Source: Candidatus Contendobacter odensis Run_B_J11
GTDB lineage: Bacteria > Pseudomonadota > Gammaproteobacteria > Competibacterales > Competibacteraceae
Direction of reading: 5' to 3'
NCBI RefSeq assembly: GCF_000531125.1
Contig: NZ_CBTK010000047.1
Span: forward strand, 17,235 to 81,234
DNA length: 64,000 nt
Part shown: piece by piece, positions 54,320-63,326 of the stretch
Position numbering within the stretch: the stretch's first letter is position 1
Layout of the letters: each line of letters begins with the position of its first letter
Program-made: the position numbers and the translations under genes
Notes under the pieces: generated by a model
Database searches by the model: none
The model's input: only the letters and a program-made list of their open reading frames with translations
What the model was told of the DNA's origin: nothing

Positions 54320-57300
54320 GCATCAACATTCAACGCAGCCGTGATCGGATTCAGCAATTCGATTTTCATACCCTGTTCATTGAGGAATTGGGCTGGTCGC
54401 AACCGGCGCTGCGCCGATCCAGCCAGCAGGATAGGGCGGGCGTCCTGGTGGAATACCGGCATATCGCGCAATTGGCTGGAGTCACGGTTATCGAAGTGAC
54501 TACCGCTGATCACCAGATTCCTGATGCGAAAACTCGCGCTGCAATTCATCGGGAGATTGGGCAGTCGTTTTATGAGCATCTGCTGATTTTTCTCGACCGC
54601 CGGCCTGATCCTGGTCAAAGCCTGTGGTCTTGGGTTAAGCGCGAAGATGGGAAGTGGCTGCCGCGTGAACATGCCTATTTCCGGGGTCAGCCCGGCGATT
54701 TATTTATCGCCAAAATCTCCAGGATGGTGGTGGATATTAGTGAATTGGACAAGGACGGCCATTTCCCGCTGCTGGAGACAGCGCAGCGCCTGCAACACGC
54801 GCTGGACGTGGAGCGAGTTACCCGGAAGTTTTTCCGCGAGTTTCAACACGATCATGCGGATTTTACCAAAGCGATACTGGGGATTGCCGATGAGCGCGAC
54901 CAGCGCTGGTATGCGTCGGTGTTGCTGCATCGTTTGATGTTTATCTGGTTTTTGCAGAAAAAACAGTTTCTCGATGGCGGCAATGCCGATTATCTGCATG
55001 ATCAGTTGAAGCGAAGCCAGCAGCGCGGCCCGGATCAGTTTTATCGCGACTTTCTGAGGGTGTTGTTCTTTGAAGGTTTCGCTAAACCGTGGTCTGAGCG
55101 CTCCGAGAACGCCAAGGCGATGTTGGGCGAGATTCGCTATCTCAATGGCGGTCTGTTTTTACCGCATTCGATTGAGCAGCGTTATTCAGCGATCACGATT
55201 GCTGATGGGGCCTTTGAGAATTTGTTTAGCTTGTTTGCCCGTTATTCGTGGAATTTGAACGATACGCCCGGCGGTCAGGATGACGAAATCAATCCTGACG
55301 TGTTGGGTTATATTTTCGAGAAATATATCAACCAGAAGGCGTTTGGCGCGTATTACACCCGCACTGAAATTACTGAATATCTGTGCGAGCGCACGATTTA
55401 CCGGTTGATTCTGGATAAGGTGAATCAACCGGCGCTGCCAGAATTGAAGTGGCCCGCCCGGCAGTTTGACAGCGTGCCGGAATTGCTGGTGCGATTGGAT
55501 GCAACCTTGTGCCGAACGCTGTTATTCAAGGTGTTGCCACAGTTGTCGCTGCTGGATCCGGCCTGCGGGTCGGGGGCGTTTCTAGTCGCGGCGATGAAAA
55601 CGCTGATCAATATCTACTCCGCTATTATCGGGCGAATCAAGTTTCTTAATGATCCCCATTTGAATGAATGGCTGCAAAAAGTAGAACGGGAGCATCCGAA
55701 TCTGAATTACTACATCAAGAAAACGATTATTACCGATAATCTGTTCGGCGTTGATCTGATGGAAGAAGCGATGGAAATTGCCAAATTGCGGCTGTTTCTG
55801 GCGCTGGTGTCGTCGGCGCGGACGGTGGAGCAATTGGAGCCATTGCCGAATATTGACTTCAATATCCTGGCGGGAAATTCGCTCATCGGGTTGATGCGGG
55901 TTAATGCCGAAGCCTTTGAGAAGAAGTTGCAACACGATCTGTTTCGGCAGACTTACCGCCAGGTTCTGGATGATAAGAATCGGCTGATTGCGGAATACCG
56001 CCATGGCGCGGGGATTTATGGCGATGAATTGCGCACCTTGCGTGACAGTATTGAGCAACAGAAACAGCGAGCGCAGGAGTTATTGAATGATTTGCTGCTG
56101 GCGGATTTTTCCGAGTTGGGGATCAAGTTTGAGCAGACGACGTGGGATGATCAAAAAGGCAAGGACGGTAAACCGATCAAGCGGTTGTTGACGCTGGCCG
56201 ATATTGAGGCGCTGCATCCGTTTCATTGGGGTTTTGAGTTCGACGTGATTCTGAATGAGCGCGGCGGGTTTGATGCGGTGATCACCAATCCGCCGTGGGA
56301 GATTTTTAAGCCGCAAGCCAAGGAATTCTTTGCTGAACATTCGGATTTGGTCAGCAAGAATAAAATGACGATTAAGGAGTTTGAAAAGGAACAGACAAAC
56401 TTGTTGAAAGACCAGGATATTCGCCAAGCCTGGTTGGATTACCAAAGCCGCTTTCCGCATCTCTCCGCTTATTTACGGGCATCCCGTCAGTATCCGCATC
56501 AAACCGCCGTGGTGAATGGCAAGAAAACTGGCTCCGATATTAACTTGTATAAATTGTTCGTTGAGCAGTGCTACAACCTGCTACGACCGGGCGGGCAATG
56601 CGGTATTGTCATTCCGAGTGGGATTTATACCGATTTAGGCGCGAAAGGTTTGCGCGATTTGCTGTTTCAAGAGACCCAAATCAACGGGCTGTTCTGTTTC
56701 GAGAATCGCAAGGAAATTTTTGAAGGCGTCCATCGTAGTTTCAAATTTGTGGTGCTGACGTTTGATAAAGGTGGAGAAACCAAGCGGTTCCCGGCGGCGT
56801 TTATGCGCCATGAGGTCGCGGAATTGCTGAATTTCCCGCAATCCGGGGCACTGGAGTTATCGGTAGAATTGATCCACCGTCTGTCGCCCGATTCGCATTC
56901 AGTGATGGAATTCAAATCAGACCTGGATATTCAGATTGCGGAAAAGATGCTGCGCTTTCCGCTACTGGGCGAGAAAATTGCGGGAACCTGGAATCTGGTT
57001 TTAACCAACGAATTCCACATGACCAATGACAGTCATTTATTCAAAACCGAACCAGGCGTGGGGCGATTGCCCTTGTACGAAGGCAAGATGATTTGGCAGT
57101 TTGAACACGGCTATGCAAAACCAAAGTACTGGGTGAGTGAGAAAGAAGGGCGGGCGGCAGTGTTGGGACGGGAACAAGACACCGGAGAGGAATTGGATTA
57201 TCAAGGTTATCGGTTGGGATTTCGGGATATAGCTGCTAGTACGAATGAAAGAACTATGGTTTGCAGTATTATTCCGCCAGCTTTTCACGGAAATAAAATT

Positions 57301-57753
57301 CCAACCGTGCAAATTTTTGGAAAAAATAAGCGATTGTTAAGCAATAGTGAACAGCTTTATCTATGCGTAGTTTGGAACAGTTTTGTTGTTGATTTTATTC
57401 TGCGGATGAAAGTTACTACGACATTAAATTTTTTCTATATTTACCAACTCCCGATTCCCCGCCTTACTGCTCAAGACTCCGCATTTGCGCCCATCGTCAG
57501 CCGCGCCGCGCAACTGATTTGCACTGCGCCGGAATTTGACGATCTCGCTAAAGAAGTCGGTTTAGGTTCGCATCAACAGGGCGTCACCGATCCGGTGCAA
57601 CGCGCCCGACTCCGCGCCGAACTGGATGGACGAATTGCCCATTTGTACGGCCTGAGCGAAGCGGAATTTACCCATATTCTGACCACATTCCCGCTGGTGG
57701 ATGAAGCGGTGAAAGTGGCAGCGCTGCACGCCTATCGAGAGGAAAAACCATGA
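54316..57753 (+). CDS. Eco57I-like restriction-modification protein (N6-adenine methylase)
   Basis: A 1145-residue protein with a gamma-type adenine methylase: SAM motif [13 protein letters not shown] near residue 412 and catalytic NPPW near 658-661. About 400 residues precede it and a target-recognition-like C-terminal region follows, its DNA locally AT-rich (about 57240-57440). It resembles Eco57I-domain type II RM proteins, but I see no clear PD-(D/E)xK nuclease motif at the N-terminus, so cleavage activity is uncertain. Start overlaps the VWA stop and its own stop overlaps the antitoxin start (both ATGA), suggesting one operon. The more AT-leaning DNA than neighbours suggests acquisition. 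Confidence 0.88.
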   Translation: MSINIQRSRDRIQQFDFHTLFIEELGWSQPALRRSSQQDRAGVLVEYRHIAQLAGVTVIEVTTADHQIPDAKTRAAIHREIGQSFYEHLLIFLDRRPDPGQSLWSWVKREDGKWLPREHAYFRGQPGDLFIAKISRMVVDISELDKDGHFPLLETAQRLQHALDVERVTRKFFREFQHDHADFTKAILGIADERDQRWYASVLLHRLMFIWFLQKKQFLDGGNADYLHDQLKRSQQRGPDQFYRDFLRVLFFEGFAKPWSERSENAKAMLGEIRYLNGGLFLPHSIEQRYSAITIADGAFENLFSLFARYSWNLNDTPGGQDDEINPDVLGYIFEKYINQKAFGAYYTRTEITEYLCERTIYRLILDKVNQPALPELKWPARQFDSVPELLVRLDATLCRTLLFKVLPQLSLLDPACGSGAFLVAAMKTLINIYSAIIGRIKFLNDPHLNEWLQKVEREHPNLNYYIKKTIITDNLFGVDLMEEAMEIAKLRLFLALVSSARTVEQLEPLPNIDFNILAGNSLIGLMRVNAEAFEKKLQHDLFRQTYRQVLDDKNRLIAEYRHGAGIYGDELRTLRDSIEQQKQRAQELLNDLLLADFSELGIKFEQTTWDDQKGKDGKPIKRLLTLADIEALHPFHWGFEFDVILNERGGFDAVITNPPWEIFKPQAKEFFAEHSDLVSKNKMTIKEFEKEQTNLLKDQDIRQAWLDYQSRFPHLSAYLRASRQYPHQTAVVNGKKTGSDINLYKLFVEQCYNLLRPGGQCGIVIPSGIYTDLGAKGLRDLLFQETQINGLFCFENRKEIFEGVHRSFKFVVLTFDKGGETKRFPAAFMRHEVAELLNFPQSGALELSVELIHRLSPDSHSVMEFKSDLDIQIAEKMLRFPLLGEKIAGTWNLVLTNEFHMTNDSHLFKTEPGVGRLPLYEGKMIWQFEHGYAKPKYWVSEKEGRAAVLGREQDTGEELDYQGYRLGFRDIAASTNERTMVCSIIPPAFHGNKIPTVQIFGKNKRLLSNSEQLYLCVVWNSFVVDFILRMKVTTTLNFFYIYQLPIPRLTAQDSAFAPIVSRAAQLICTAPEFDDLAKEVGLGSHQQGVTDPVQRARLRAELDGRIAHLYGLSEAEFTHILTTFPLVDEAVKVAALHAYREEKP

Positions 57754-57980
57754 GTGCGATTGCTGAAATCATTTACCGTGAGGCCCAACGGTTGCCAGAA
57801 AACCTCGCTCGGCAAGTGTATGACTATATTTGTTTTATCGAAAAGCAACACGGTGTCAAAGCAAAACAGGAAAGTATTCCATCGGCGGATTGGCAGACAT
57901 TTTTCGACCAATTCACTCGTACCGTGACGGACGCACAACCCTTAACCCGGGATGAAATTTATGCTGACCGTTTGCGTTGA
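57750..57980 (+). CDS. Antitoxin, DUF2281/VapB-like
   Basis: A 76-residue protein with LPENLARQVYDYICFIEKQH near residues 15-34, the core of DUF2281-type antitoxins, and a charged C-terminus (LTRDEIYADRLR) expected to wrap the toxin. It overlaps the preceding methylase stop by four bases and the toxin gene by 29 bases, the usual antitoxin-first order. It likely neutralises the PIN toxin and may autoregulate. Confidence 0.82.
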   Translation: MSAIAEIIYREAQRLPENLARQVYDYICFIEKQHGVKAKQESIPSADWQTFFDQFTRTVTDAQPLTRDEIYADRLR

Positions 57981-58395
57981 CACCAACCTCTGGTTTTACG
58001 CATTGGCGCGTCCAGCAGCGAGTGATTTGGGTAAGCATTTGGCTGCCCAAAAATTGATCTTCGATCTTAATCAGCCGCTGATCACACCACAGATTATCAA
58101 TGAAGTTAGCGCCAATCTTTTGCGTAAGCAGAAGTGGAGCGAACAGCAACTACGACAACTCATCGGTGAATTACAAGTTCGTTGCCAACTGTTTCGCCCT
58201 GAAGAAGACTGGTGCGAGCAAGCCAGCATACTGCGTGAACGCTACGGTTTCTCGTTCTGGGATAGTTTAATCGTGGCATCTGCACAAGCTGCGGATTGTG
58301 ACACGCTTTTCAGTGAAGATATGCAGCATGGGCTACGCATTAACTCACTTGAAATTATCAATCCTTTTGCTGGGTTATTGCTGGAGACGTTGTAA
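57952..58395 (+). CDS. PIN-domain toxin, VapC-like
   Basis: A 147-residue PIN ribonuclease. The acidic metal-site residues are present: D10 (VDTN), E51 (INEV), D104 (FWDSLIV) and D123 (SEDM). VapC toxins cleave tRNA or rRNA; the target here is unknown. The ATG at 57952 is the longest start; ATG 57961 is also plausible, and both overlap the antitoxin gene. A repeat-bearing spacer of 151 bases separates it from the PP2C gene. Confidence 0.9.
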   Translation: MKFMLTVCVDTNLWFYALARPAASDLGKHLAAQKLIFDLNQPLITPQIINEVSANLLRKQKWSEQQLRQLIGELQVRCQLFRPEEDWCEQASILRERYGFSFWDSLIVASAQAADCDTLFSEDMQHGLRINSLEIINPFAGLLLETL

Positions 58396-58446
58396 TCAAT
58401 TCTATAGTGCTTCTGAATGGATTGTGGTTGCGTCTGTCCACGAAAT

Positions 58447-58474
58447 CCCCCTTGACCCTCTGTTTCAAAGGGGG
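58447..58474. repeat. C/G-tract inverted repeat between toxin and phosphatase genes
   Basis: CCCCCTT (58447-58453) and AAGGGGG (58468-58474) flank a 14-base loop; more G-rich sequence follows to about 58500. It resembles common proteobacterial intergenic repeats and marks the 3' edge of the methylase/toxin insertion in the triad. Confidence 0.5.
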
Positions 58475-58546
58475 GGAAACCGCGTCAGCGGCGGGGAGGG
58501 TTTGGCTCAACCGGTAGCGCTTTCACAACTCAAACAGGATTCCTGC

Positions 58547-59416
58547 ATGAAGATCATCGGCGGCTGGCGCTATGTCTATGCCAGCGTTCCCGGCGTAGCG
58601 CATCGCGCCAGTGGCACCGAATGTCAGGATGCCGGCGCGGTTCAACGGGTGCCCATGGCCGACGCCGATCCGGTGCTGGTGCTGGCTGCTGCGGACGGTG
58701 CCGGTAGCGCCACGGAAGCGCGCATCGGCGCCGAATTGGCCTGCCAAACCTTCCTCGCTGAAGGTACGGCCTGGTTATCCACCGCGACTGCGGAAGACTG
58801 GACGCGAGCCGTTGCTGAAAGGCTGTTGCAGTGCATCCAAACCGCCCTGATCCAACGGGCGGCGGAAGAAAATCAGCCGGTTCGCGAGTTTGCCTGCACC
58901 CTGCTCGGCGCGGTAGTGGCATCCGACCGGGCGCTGTTTTTGCAAATCGGTGACGGCGCTATTGTGATCGGGAATGGCGACGACTACCGCCCCGTGTTCT
59001 GGCCGCAAACCGGCGAATACGCCAACGAAACCTGGTTCGTGACTGATCCGAACGCCGCCACCCGACTGGAATTCGCCATCCTGGCCGAACCCGTCGCCGA
59101 AATCGCGCTACTGACCGATGGGTTGCAACCGCTGGCGCTGCATTATCAAAACCGGCAGGCTCACGCGCCGTTTTTCCGCCCGCTGTTCCAACGCTTGCGC
59201 ACCGTTCCCGAACCCGGCTGTCCGGCGGATTTAATCAGCGCACTGGAACGCTTTCTGGACGCACCGCACCTCAACCAGCGCACCCACGATGACAAAACCC
59301 TGATTTTAGCCAGCCGGGTTATCCCACCAATAACCCTGACGGATGCTGATTCCGACTCTGACCCCGACGTGTCCGGGTGCGCCCTTCGGGAAGATTGCCG
59401 TGACGATACGGTATAG
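58547..59416 (+). CDS. PP2C-like protein phosphatase, YegK type
   Basis: A 289-residue PP2C-family serine/threonine phosphatase, matching the phosphatase of TerY-P triads. Metal-binding motifs are visible: the early ECQDAG with D28, ADGAGS with D50, QIGDGAIV near 134, LLTDGLQ near 188 and DDKTLIL near 246. The ATG at 58547 follows CAGGA. It overlaps the kinase gene by 17 bases, so the two opposing enzymes are produced together. Its substrates may include the VWA protein or the adjoining methylase; that is inference. Confidence 0.88.
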   Translation: MKIIGGWRYVYASVPGVAHRASGTECQDAGAVQRVPMADADPVLVLAAADGAGSATEARIGAELACQTFLAEGTAWLSTATAEDWTRAVAERLLQCIQTALIQRAAEENQPVREFACTLLGAVVASDRALFLQIGDGAIVIGNGDDYRPVFWPQTGEYANETWFVTDPNAATRLEFAILAEPVAEIALLTDGLQPLALHYQNRQAHAPFFRPLFQRLRTVPEPGCPADLISALERFLDAPHLNQRTHDDKTLILASRVIPPITLTDADSDSDPDVSGCALREDCRDDTV

Positions 59417-61394
59417 CGGCGCAAGTCAACCGCTCGAACTGGGTCAAGCGTTGGGGCGGGGCGGTGAGGGTACGGTTCACCAAATTGCGGGGCGACCTGG
59501 CTTCGTCGCCAAAATTTATCACCAGCCGATCAGCGCCGATAAAACCCTCAAGCTGGAGGGGATGGTCCGGCAGGCGCATCCCGGCCTGCTGGACATTGCC
59601 GCCTGGCCGGTGGATATGTTGCGCACCCAGCCCGAGGGGCCGGTGCAGGGCTTTATCATGCCCCGGGTCAACGGCTACCGCGAAATCCATAGCCTGTACG
59701 GCCCGGCGCATCGTAAAAAAGCGTTTCCCCACGCTGACTGGTCGTTTCTGGTTCACGCGGCCCGCAATCTGTCCAGCGCATTTGAAGCGATTCATGCCCG
59801 TGGTCACGTCATCGGTGATGTCAATCCCGGCAATGTGGTGATCTCGCCCCAGGCGCTGGTCAAATTGATTGACTGCGATTCGTTCCAAATCAACGTCGAT
59901 GGCCGGCTGTTTCCCTGCGATGTCGGCGTCCCGCAATTCACCGCGCCGGAATTGCAGGGCCGCTCCTTCCACCGACTACAACGCACCCCGGATCACGACG
60001 GCTTTGGTCTGGCGCTGCTGTGTTTCCATCTGCTGTTCATGGGTCGCCACCCTTTCGCTGGACGCTATCAGGGCAAAGGCGATATGCCGATTGAGCGTGC
60101 CATTCAGGAACTGCGGTTTGCTTTTGGTCGCCACGCCGGATCACGGCAAATGGAGCCGCCGCCCTATATCCTGCCGTTTGCCGCTTTGCCTCACCCAATC
60201 ACCGACTTGTTTGAGCGCGCCTTCGCTTCGCCCAGTTTGGCTCAGGGTCGCCCCACCGCCCGCGACTGGCTACAGGCGCTGGAACGGTTGAGCCGCGAAC
60301 TGCGTAGCTGTGGCCGAAATAGTGTGCATAAATATCCGCGACACCTGCGGGACTGCCCGTGGTGTGAGCTGGAACGGGTCAGCGGAACGCTATTTTTCCT
60401 GCCAGCGCCCCACACGGTGGTGGCCGAGCTGCTGGCTGGACTGCCCGATTTTGACCTGGATCAGGTTTGGAGCCGCATTCTGGCGGTCGCGCCACCCCGC
60501 GACGAAGCCATGCCCTCGCCTTCATCGCGTATCCCCATCCTCCCGACCCCGCTTCCCGAACTGCTGCGGCGGGTCCAGCGCAGCAACGGGATCAAAGCGG
60601 CGCTCACCGCTGGCGTGGCGCTGGCGGCGATGCTGATTCGACCCCGACTGAGCGGGCTATGGCTGCCACTGGCAGTCATCGCCTGGTCGCTGCTGCGAAA
60701 TCCAGCGGTTCGGCGCGAATACCAGCGCCGGCGGCTGGCCTTATTGGCCGCCCGGCGCGAACGGCAGGAGTTGCACACCGTTTGGAACCAGCGCGCCACC
60801 GGGCAACTGTTTGCAGACCGGCTGCATCAGTTGTGCGCCCTGCGTGACCGGCACCGCAACCTGCCGACCGAGTTGCAGCGTGAGGGGCAACGGCTGGAAG
60901 CCGATCAGCGCCAGATTCAGTTGCAGGCGTTTTTGGAAAACCAGTTCATTGACGCTGCCCAGATTCCCGGCATTCTCACCACTCACCGAATGGCGCTGGA
61001 ATCCTACGGCATCGAAACCGCCGCTGATGTCAGCGCCGAAGCGCTGAAAACCGTGCCCGGCTTCGGTCAGCGCCTCGGTCGCCAGCGGGTAGCGGCACTG
61101 CTGGACTGGCGGCGGGCGCTGGAGCAACGCTTCCGCTATGATCCCTGCAAAGGGGTTGATCCCGCTGCCATCGCCGATTTGCGCCGACACTTTGCCCAAG
61201 AGCGGGTGCGTATCGAGCGGGAGCTACTGGCAGCTTCTGACGAACTGGCTAAAATCAAGGCAGATATTCTCAAGCATCGCGCCCAGATCAATATCACCCT
61301 GATCCGTCAGGCGATGCGGGAAGCCCAAGCTCAGGCCGATTTGCGGGTGTTTCCTCCCAGACTGGATACCCTCTGGCGGCGTCAACGGATTTAA
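59400..61394 (+). CDS. Protein kinase with C-terminal helix-hairpin-helix, YegI-like
   Basis: A 664-residue kinase of the TerY-P triad. Glycine loop LGRGGEGT (19-26), K38 in VAKIY, catalytic D140 in GDVNPGN and metal-binding D158 in IDCDSF are present; the HRD and DFG motifs are replaced by the variants typical of YegI. A hydrophobic segment (about 397-430) is followed by a coiled region and a helix-hairpin-helix (about 521-575; TVPGFGQRLGRQRV) that may bind DNA. The start is GTG 59400 after GGGAAG, inside the phosphatase gene. Confidence 0.88.
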   Translation: MTIRYSGASQPLELGQALGRGGEGTVHQIAGRPGFVAKIYHQPISADKTLKLEGMVRQAHPGLLDIAAWPVDMLRTQPEGPVQGFIMPRVNGYREIHSLYGPAHRKKAFPHADWSFLVHAARNLSSAFEAIHARGHVIGDVNPGNVVISPQALVKLIDCDSFQINVDGRLFPCDVGVPQFTAPELQGRSFHRLQRTPDHDGFGLALLCFHLLFMGRHPFAGRYQGKGDMPIERAIQELRFAFGRHAGSRQMEPPPYILPFAALPHPITDLFERAFASPSLAQGRPTARDWLQALERLSRELRSCGRNSVHKYPRHLRDCPWCELERVSGTLFFLPAPHTVVAELLAGLPDFDLDQVWSRILAVAPPRDEAMPSPSSRIPILPTPLPELLRRVQRSNGIKAALTAGVALAAMLIRPRLSGLWLPLAVIAWSLLRNPAVRREYQRRRLALLAARRERQELHTVWNQRATGQLFADRLHQLCALRDRHRNLPTELQREGQRLEADQRQIQLQAFLENQFIDAAQIPGILTTHRMALESYGIETAADVSAEALKTVPGFGQRLGRQRVAALLDWRRALEQRFRYDPCKGVDPAAIADLRRHFAQERVRIERELLAASDELAKIKADILKHRAQINITLIRQAMREAQAQADLRVFPPRLDTLWRRQRI

Positions 61395-61510
61395 CGCCTG
61401 TAGAACTGTTTTATACCGCACGCTCAGAGCGGGTACGCCTTGCATACCCTACAGTTTAGCTACGTTTTTATCCCGCTTCTCAGGCCGTCGCCACGTACAG
61501 GAGAAAGCCG

Positions 61511-62116
61511 ATGGGCAGACGCAACCAACATACCCGCGAGGAACTCCGGGCTATCGCGCTGCAAGCTGCCGAGTACTTGGTCGCTGAGAACGGGCTGGGC
61601 AGTTTGAGTACTCGCAAGGTGGTTGCCCGCATCGGCTATACCGTGGGCAGTTTGTACATGGTCTTTCGCAATCTGGACGACCTGATCGTTCAGATGAACG
61701 AGCGGACGCTGGAGCGGCTTCACACTGCGCTGGCGACCGCTATTGCCGACCAGCCGCCGCCGCCAGTGGCGGTCCGGGCGCTGGCCCAGGCGTACATCAC
61801 CTTTGCGCTTACGGAAACCAACCGCTGGCGGGCGATCTATCAACACCGGCTGCCAGAGGATCAGCCAGCGCCGGATTCTCTCACCGAAAAGGTGGCGCGG
61901 ACCTTCGATCTGGTGCAAGGTCAACTGATGTTGCTCTGTCCTCACCGTTCCCCAGCAGATATTGCTCTGGCGACCCGGGCGCTGTGGAGCGGCGTTCATG
62001 GAATCTGCATCCTCAGCCTCGACCAAACGCTGGAAATGGCCGGCGGCCGTTCGATTCAGGAGGTCGCCAAGTCGCTGATCGATCATTATCTGGCCGGTTT
62101 CATCAGCCAACCCTGA
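61511..62116 (+). CDS. TetR-family transcriptional regulator
   Basis: A 201-residue TetR-type repressor with N-terminal helix-turn-helix (LSTRKVVARIGYTVGSLYMVF, about residues 33-53) and a ligand domain containing LWSGVHG, seen in the WHG-type C-terminal family. The following membrane-fusion gene is 42 bases away and probably its target. No clear operator palindrome was picked out. The inducer is unknown. Confidence 0.9.
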   Translation: MGRRNQHTREELRAIALQAAEYLVAENGLGSLSTRKVVARIGYTVGSLYMVFRNLDDLIVQMNERTLERLHTALATAIADQPPPPVAVRALAQAYITFALTETNRWRAIYQHRLPEDQPAPDSLTEKVARTFDLVQGQLMLLCPHRSPADIALATRALWSGVHGICILSLDQTLEMAGGRSIQEVAKSLIDHYLAGFISQP

Positions 62117-62158
62117 CCCACCGTGTCACTTTCACCCTCTTCACCAGGCCGTTCATTC

Positions 62159-63238
62159 ATGAATCCATTCCTTGCCCTCCTGCCGGTGGCCCTGCTCCTG
62201 CTGGCTGCTTGCTCGCCCGCATCCTCGGATGCGCCGCCGGTGATCCGTCCGGTGAAAACCGTGATTACGACTTCCCAGCCGCTGGATCTGACCGCGCAAT
62301 ATGCGGGCGAGGTGCGGGCGCGCTATGAAATTCCGCTGGCATTCCGGGTGGGTGGCAAGATTACAGGGCGGCCCGTTGAAGTGGGCCAGTCGGTCAGCGC
62401 CGGCGAGATGTTGATGCAGCTCGACCCGGGCGATCTGGCGCTGACCGAGCAAGCGTTGCGGGCGCAACTGGGCGCTGCCCGCGCTGACCGCGATCAAGCG
62501 CACGCTGAATGGCAACGCGCCAAGGCATTGCTGGCTCGCAAGCTGATCAGTCTCAGCGATTTTGACGCTCGCCGCAGTGCCTACGAAGCCGCCCAAGCCC
62601 GGTTTGACCAGGCACAATCACAGCTTTCAGGGGGCACTCGCCAGACCGGCTACACCCAGTTGCAGGCCGACCGGGCCGGCGTCGTCACCTCGATGCAGGC
62701 CGAAGTCGGTCAGATCGTGGCGGCGGGACAGCCGGTACTCCATTTGGCGCTGCCGGGCGAAAAAGAAATCGCGATCAGCATCCCGGAAAACCGCCGCGAT
62801 GAATTAAGCATGGGCCAGGATGTTTCCATTACGATCTGGGCGGTTCCCGGCAAGCTTTACCAAGGTCGTATCCGGGAAATTTCGCCCCTGGCTGATCCGC
62901 TCACCCGTACCTACGGGGTTAAGGTCACGCTGATGGATCCCGACGACGCGGTGCAGTTGGGGATGACTGCCGCAGTTCAATCCCGGCATCGGGTTGCAGA
63001 AGCCTCGGTTCGCCTGCCGCTGACCGCCATTACCGAACGCGACGGTCGACCAGCGGTATGGGTGGTAGATGCGCAAACCCTGAAAGTGACTTTGCAACCG
63101 GTCACGCTGGGTCCCTTCCAGGATAACAACCAGGTTACGATTGCCAGCGGTCTCGTGCCGGGCCAGCGGGTGGTCACCGCCGGTGTCCACAAACTCTACC
63201 CGAACCAGCAAATCCGGCTACTGGACAACGTCCCATGA
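62159..63238 (+). CDS. RND efflux periplasmic adaptor lipoprotein (MFP)
   Basis: A 359-residue HlyD/AcrA-type adaptor that bridges an RND pump and an outer-membrane channel. Lipobox LLAAC places the lipidated Cys at position 18. Lipoyl-like halves (FRVGGKITGRPVEVGQSVSAG near 62-82 and DRAGVVTSMQAEVGQIVAAG near 172-191) flank a helical hairpin. The ATG at 62159 begins the signal; GTG 62123 is less likely. No pump gene follows on this strand: a MITE remnant and an opposing chemotaxis gene come next, so the adaptor is an orphan here. Confidence 0.9.
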   Translation: MNPFLALLPVALLLLAACSPASSDAPPVIRPVKTVITTSQPLDLTAQYAGEVRARYEIPLAFRVGGKITGRPVEVGQSVSAGEMLMQLDPGDLALTEQALRAQLGAARADRDQAHAEWQRAKALLARKLISLSDFDARRSAYEAAQARFDQAQSQLSGGTRQTGYTQLQADRAGVVTSMQAEVGQIVAAGQPVLHLALPGEKEIAISIPENRRDELSMGQDVSITIWAVPGKLYQGRIREISPLADPLTRTYGVKVTLMDPDDAVQLGMTAAVQSRHRVAEASVRLPLTAITERDGRPAVWVVDAQTLKVTLQPVTLGPFQDNNQVTIASGLVPGQRVVTAGVHKLYPNQQIRLLDNVP

Positions 63239-63280
63239 GAGGTTCCAGCCTTGCAGTTATTTCAGAACCAGCTCTTGAAT

Positions 63281-63324
63281 TCGTCATACCCGCTTTCGCG
63301 GGAATGACGGAAAGCGAAAGTCCC
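63281..63324 (+). mobile_element. MITE remnant (copy 5, internal deletion)
   Basis: The left hairpin start (CGTCATACCCGC) is joined directly to the right hairpin end (GCGGGAATGACG), followed by AAAGCGAAAGTCC, the inner part of the right terminal repeat. The left terminal repeat is decayed and there is no clear target duplication. It looks like a derivative made by deletion between the two similar hairpins. Confidence 0.7.
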
Positions 63325-63326
63325 GC

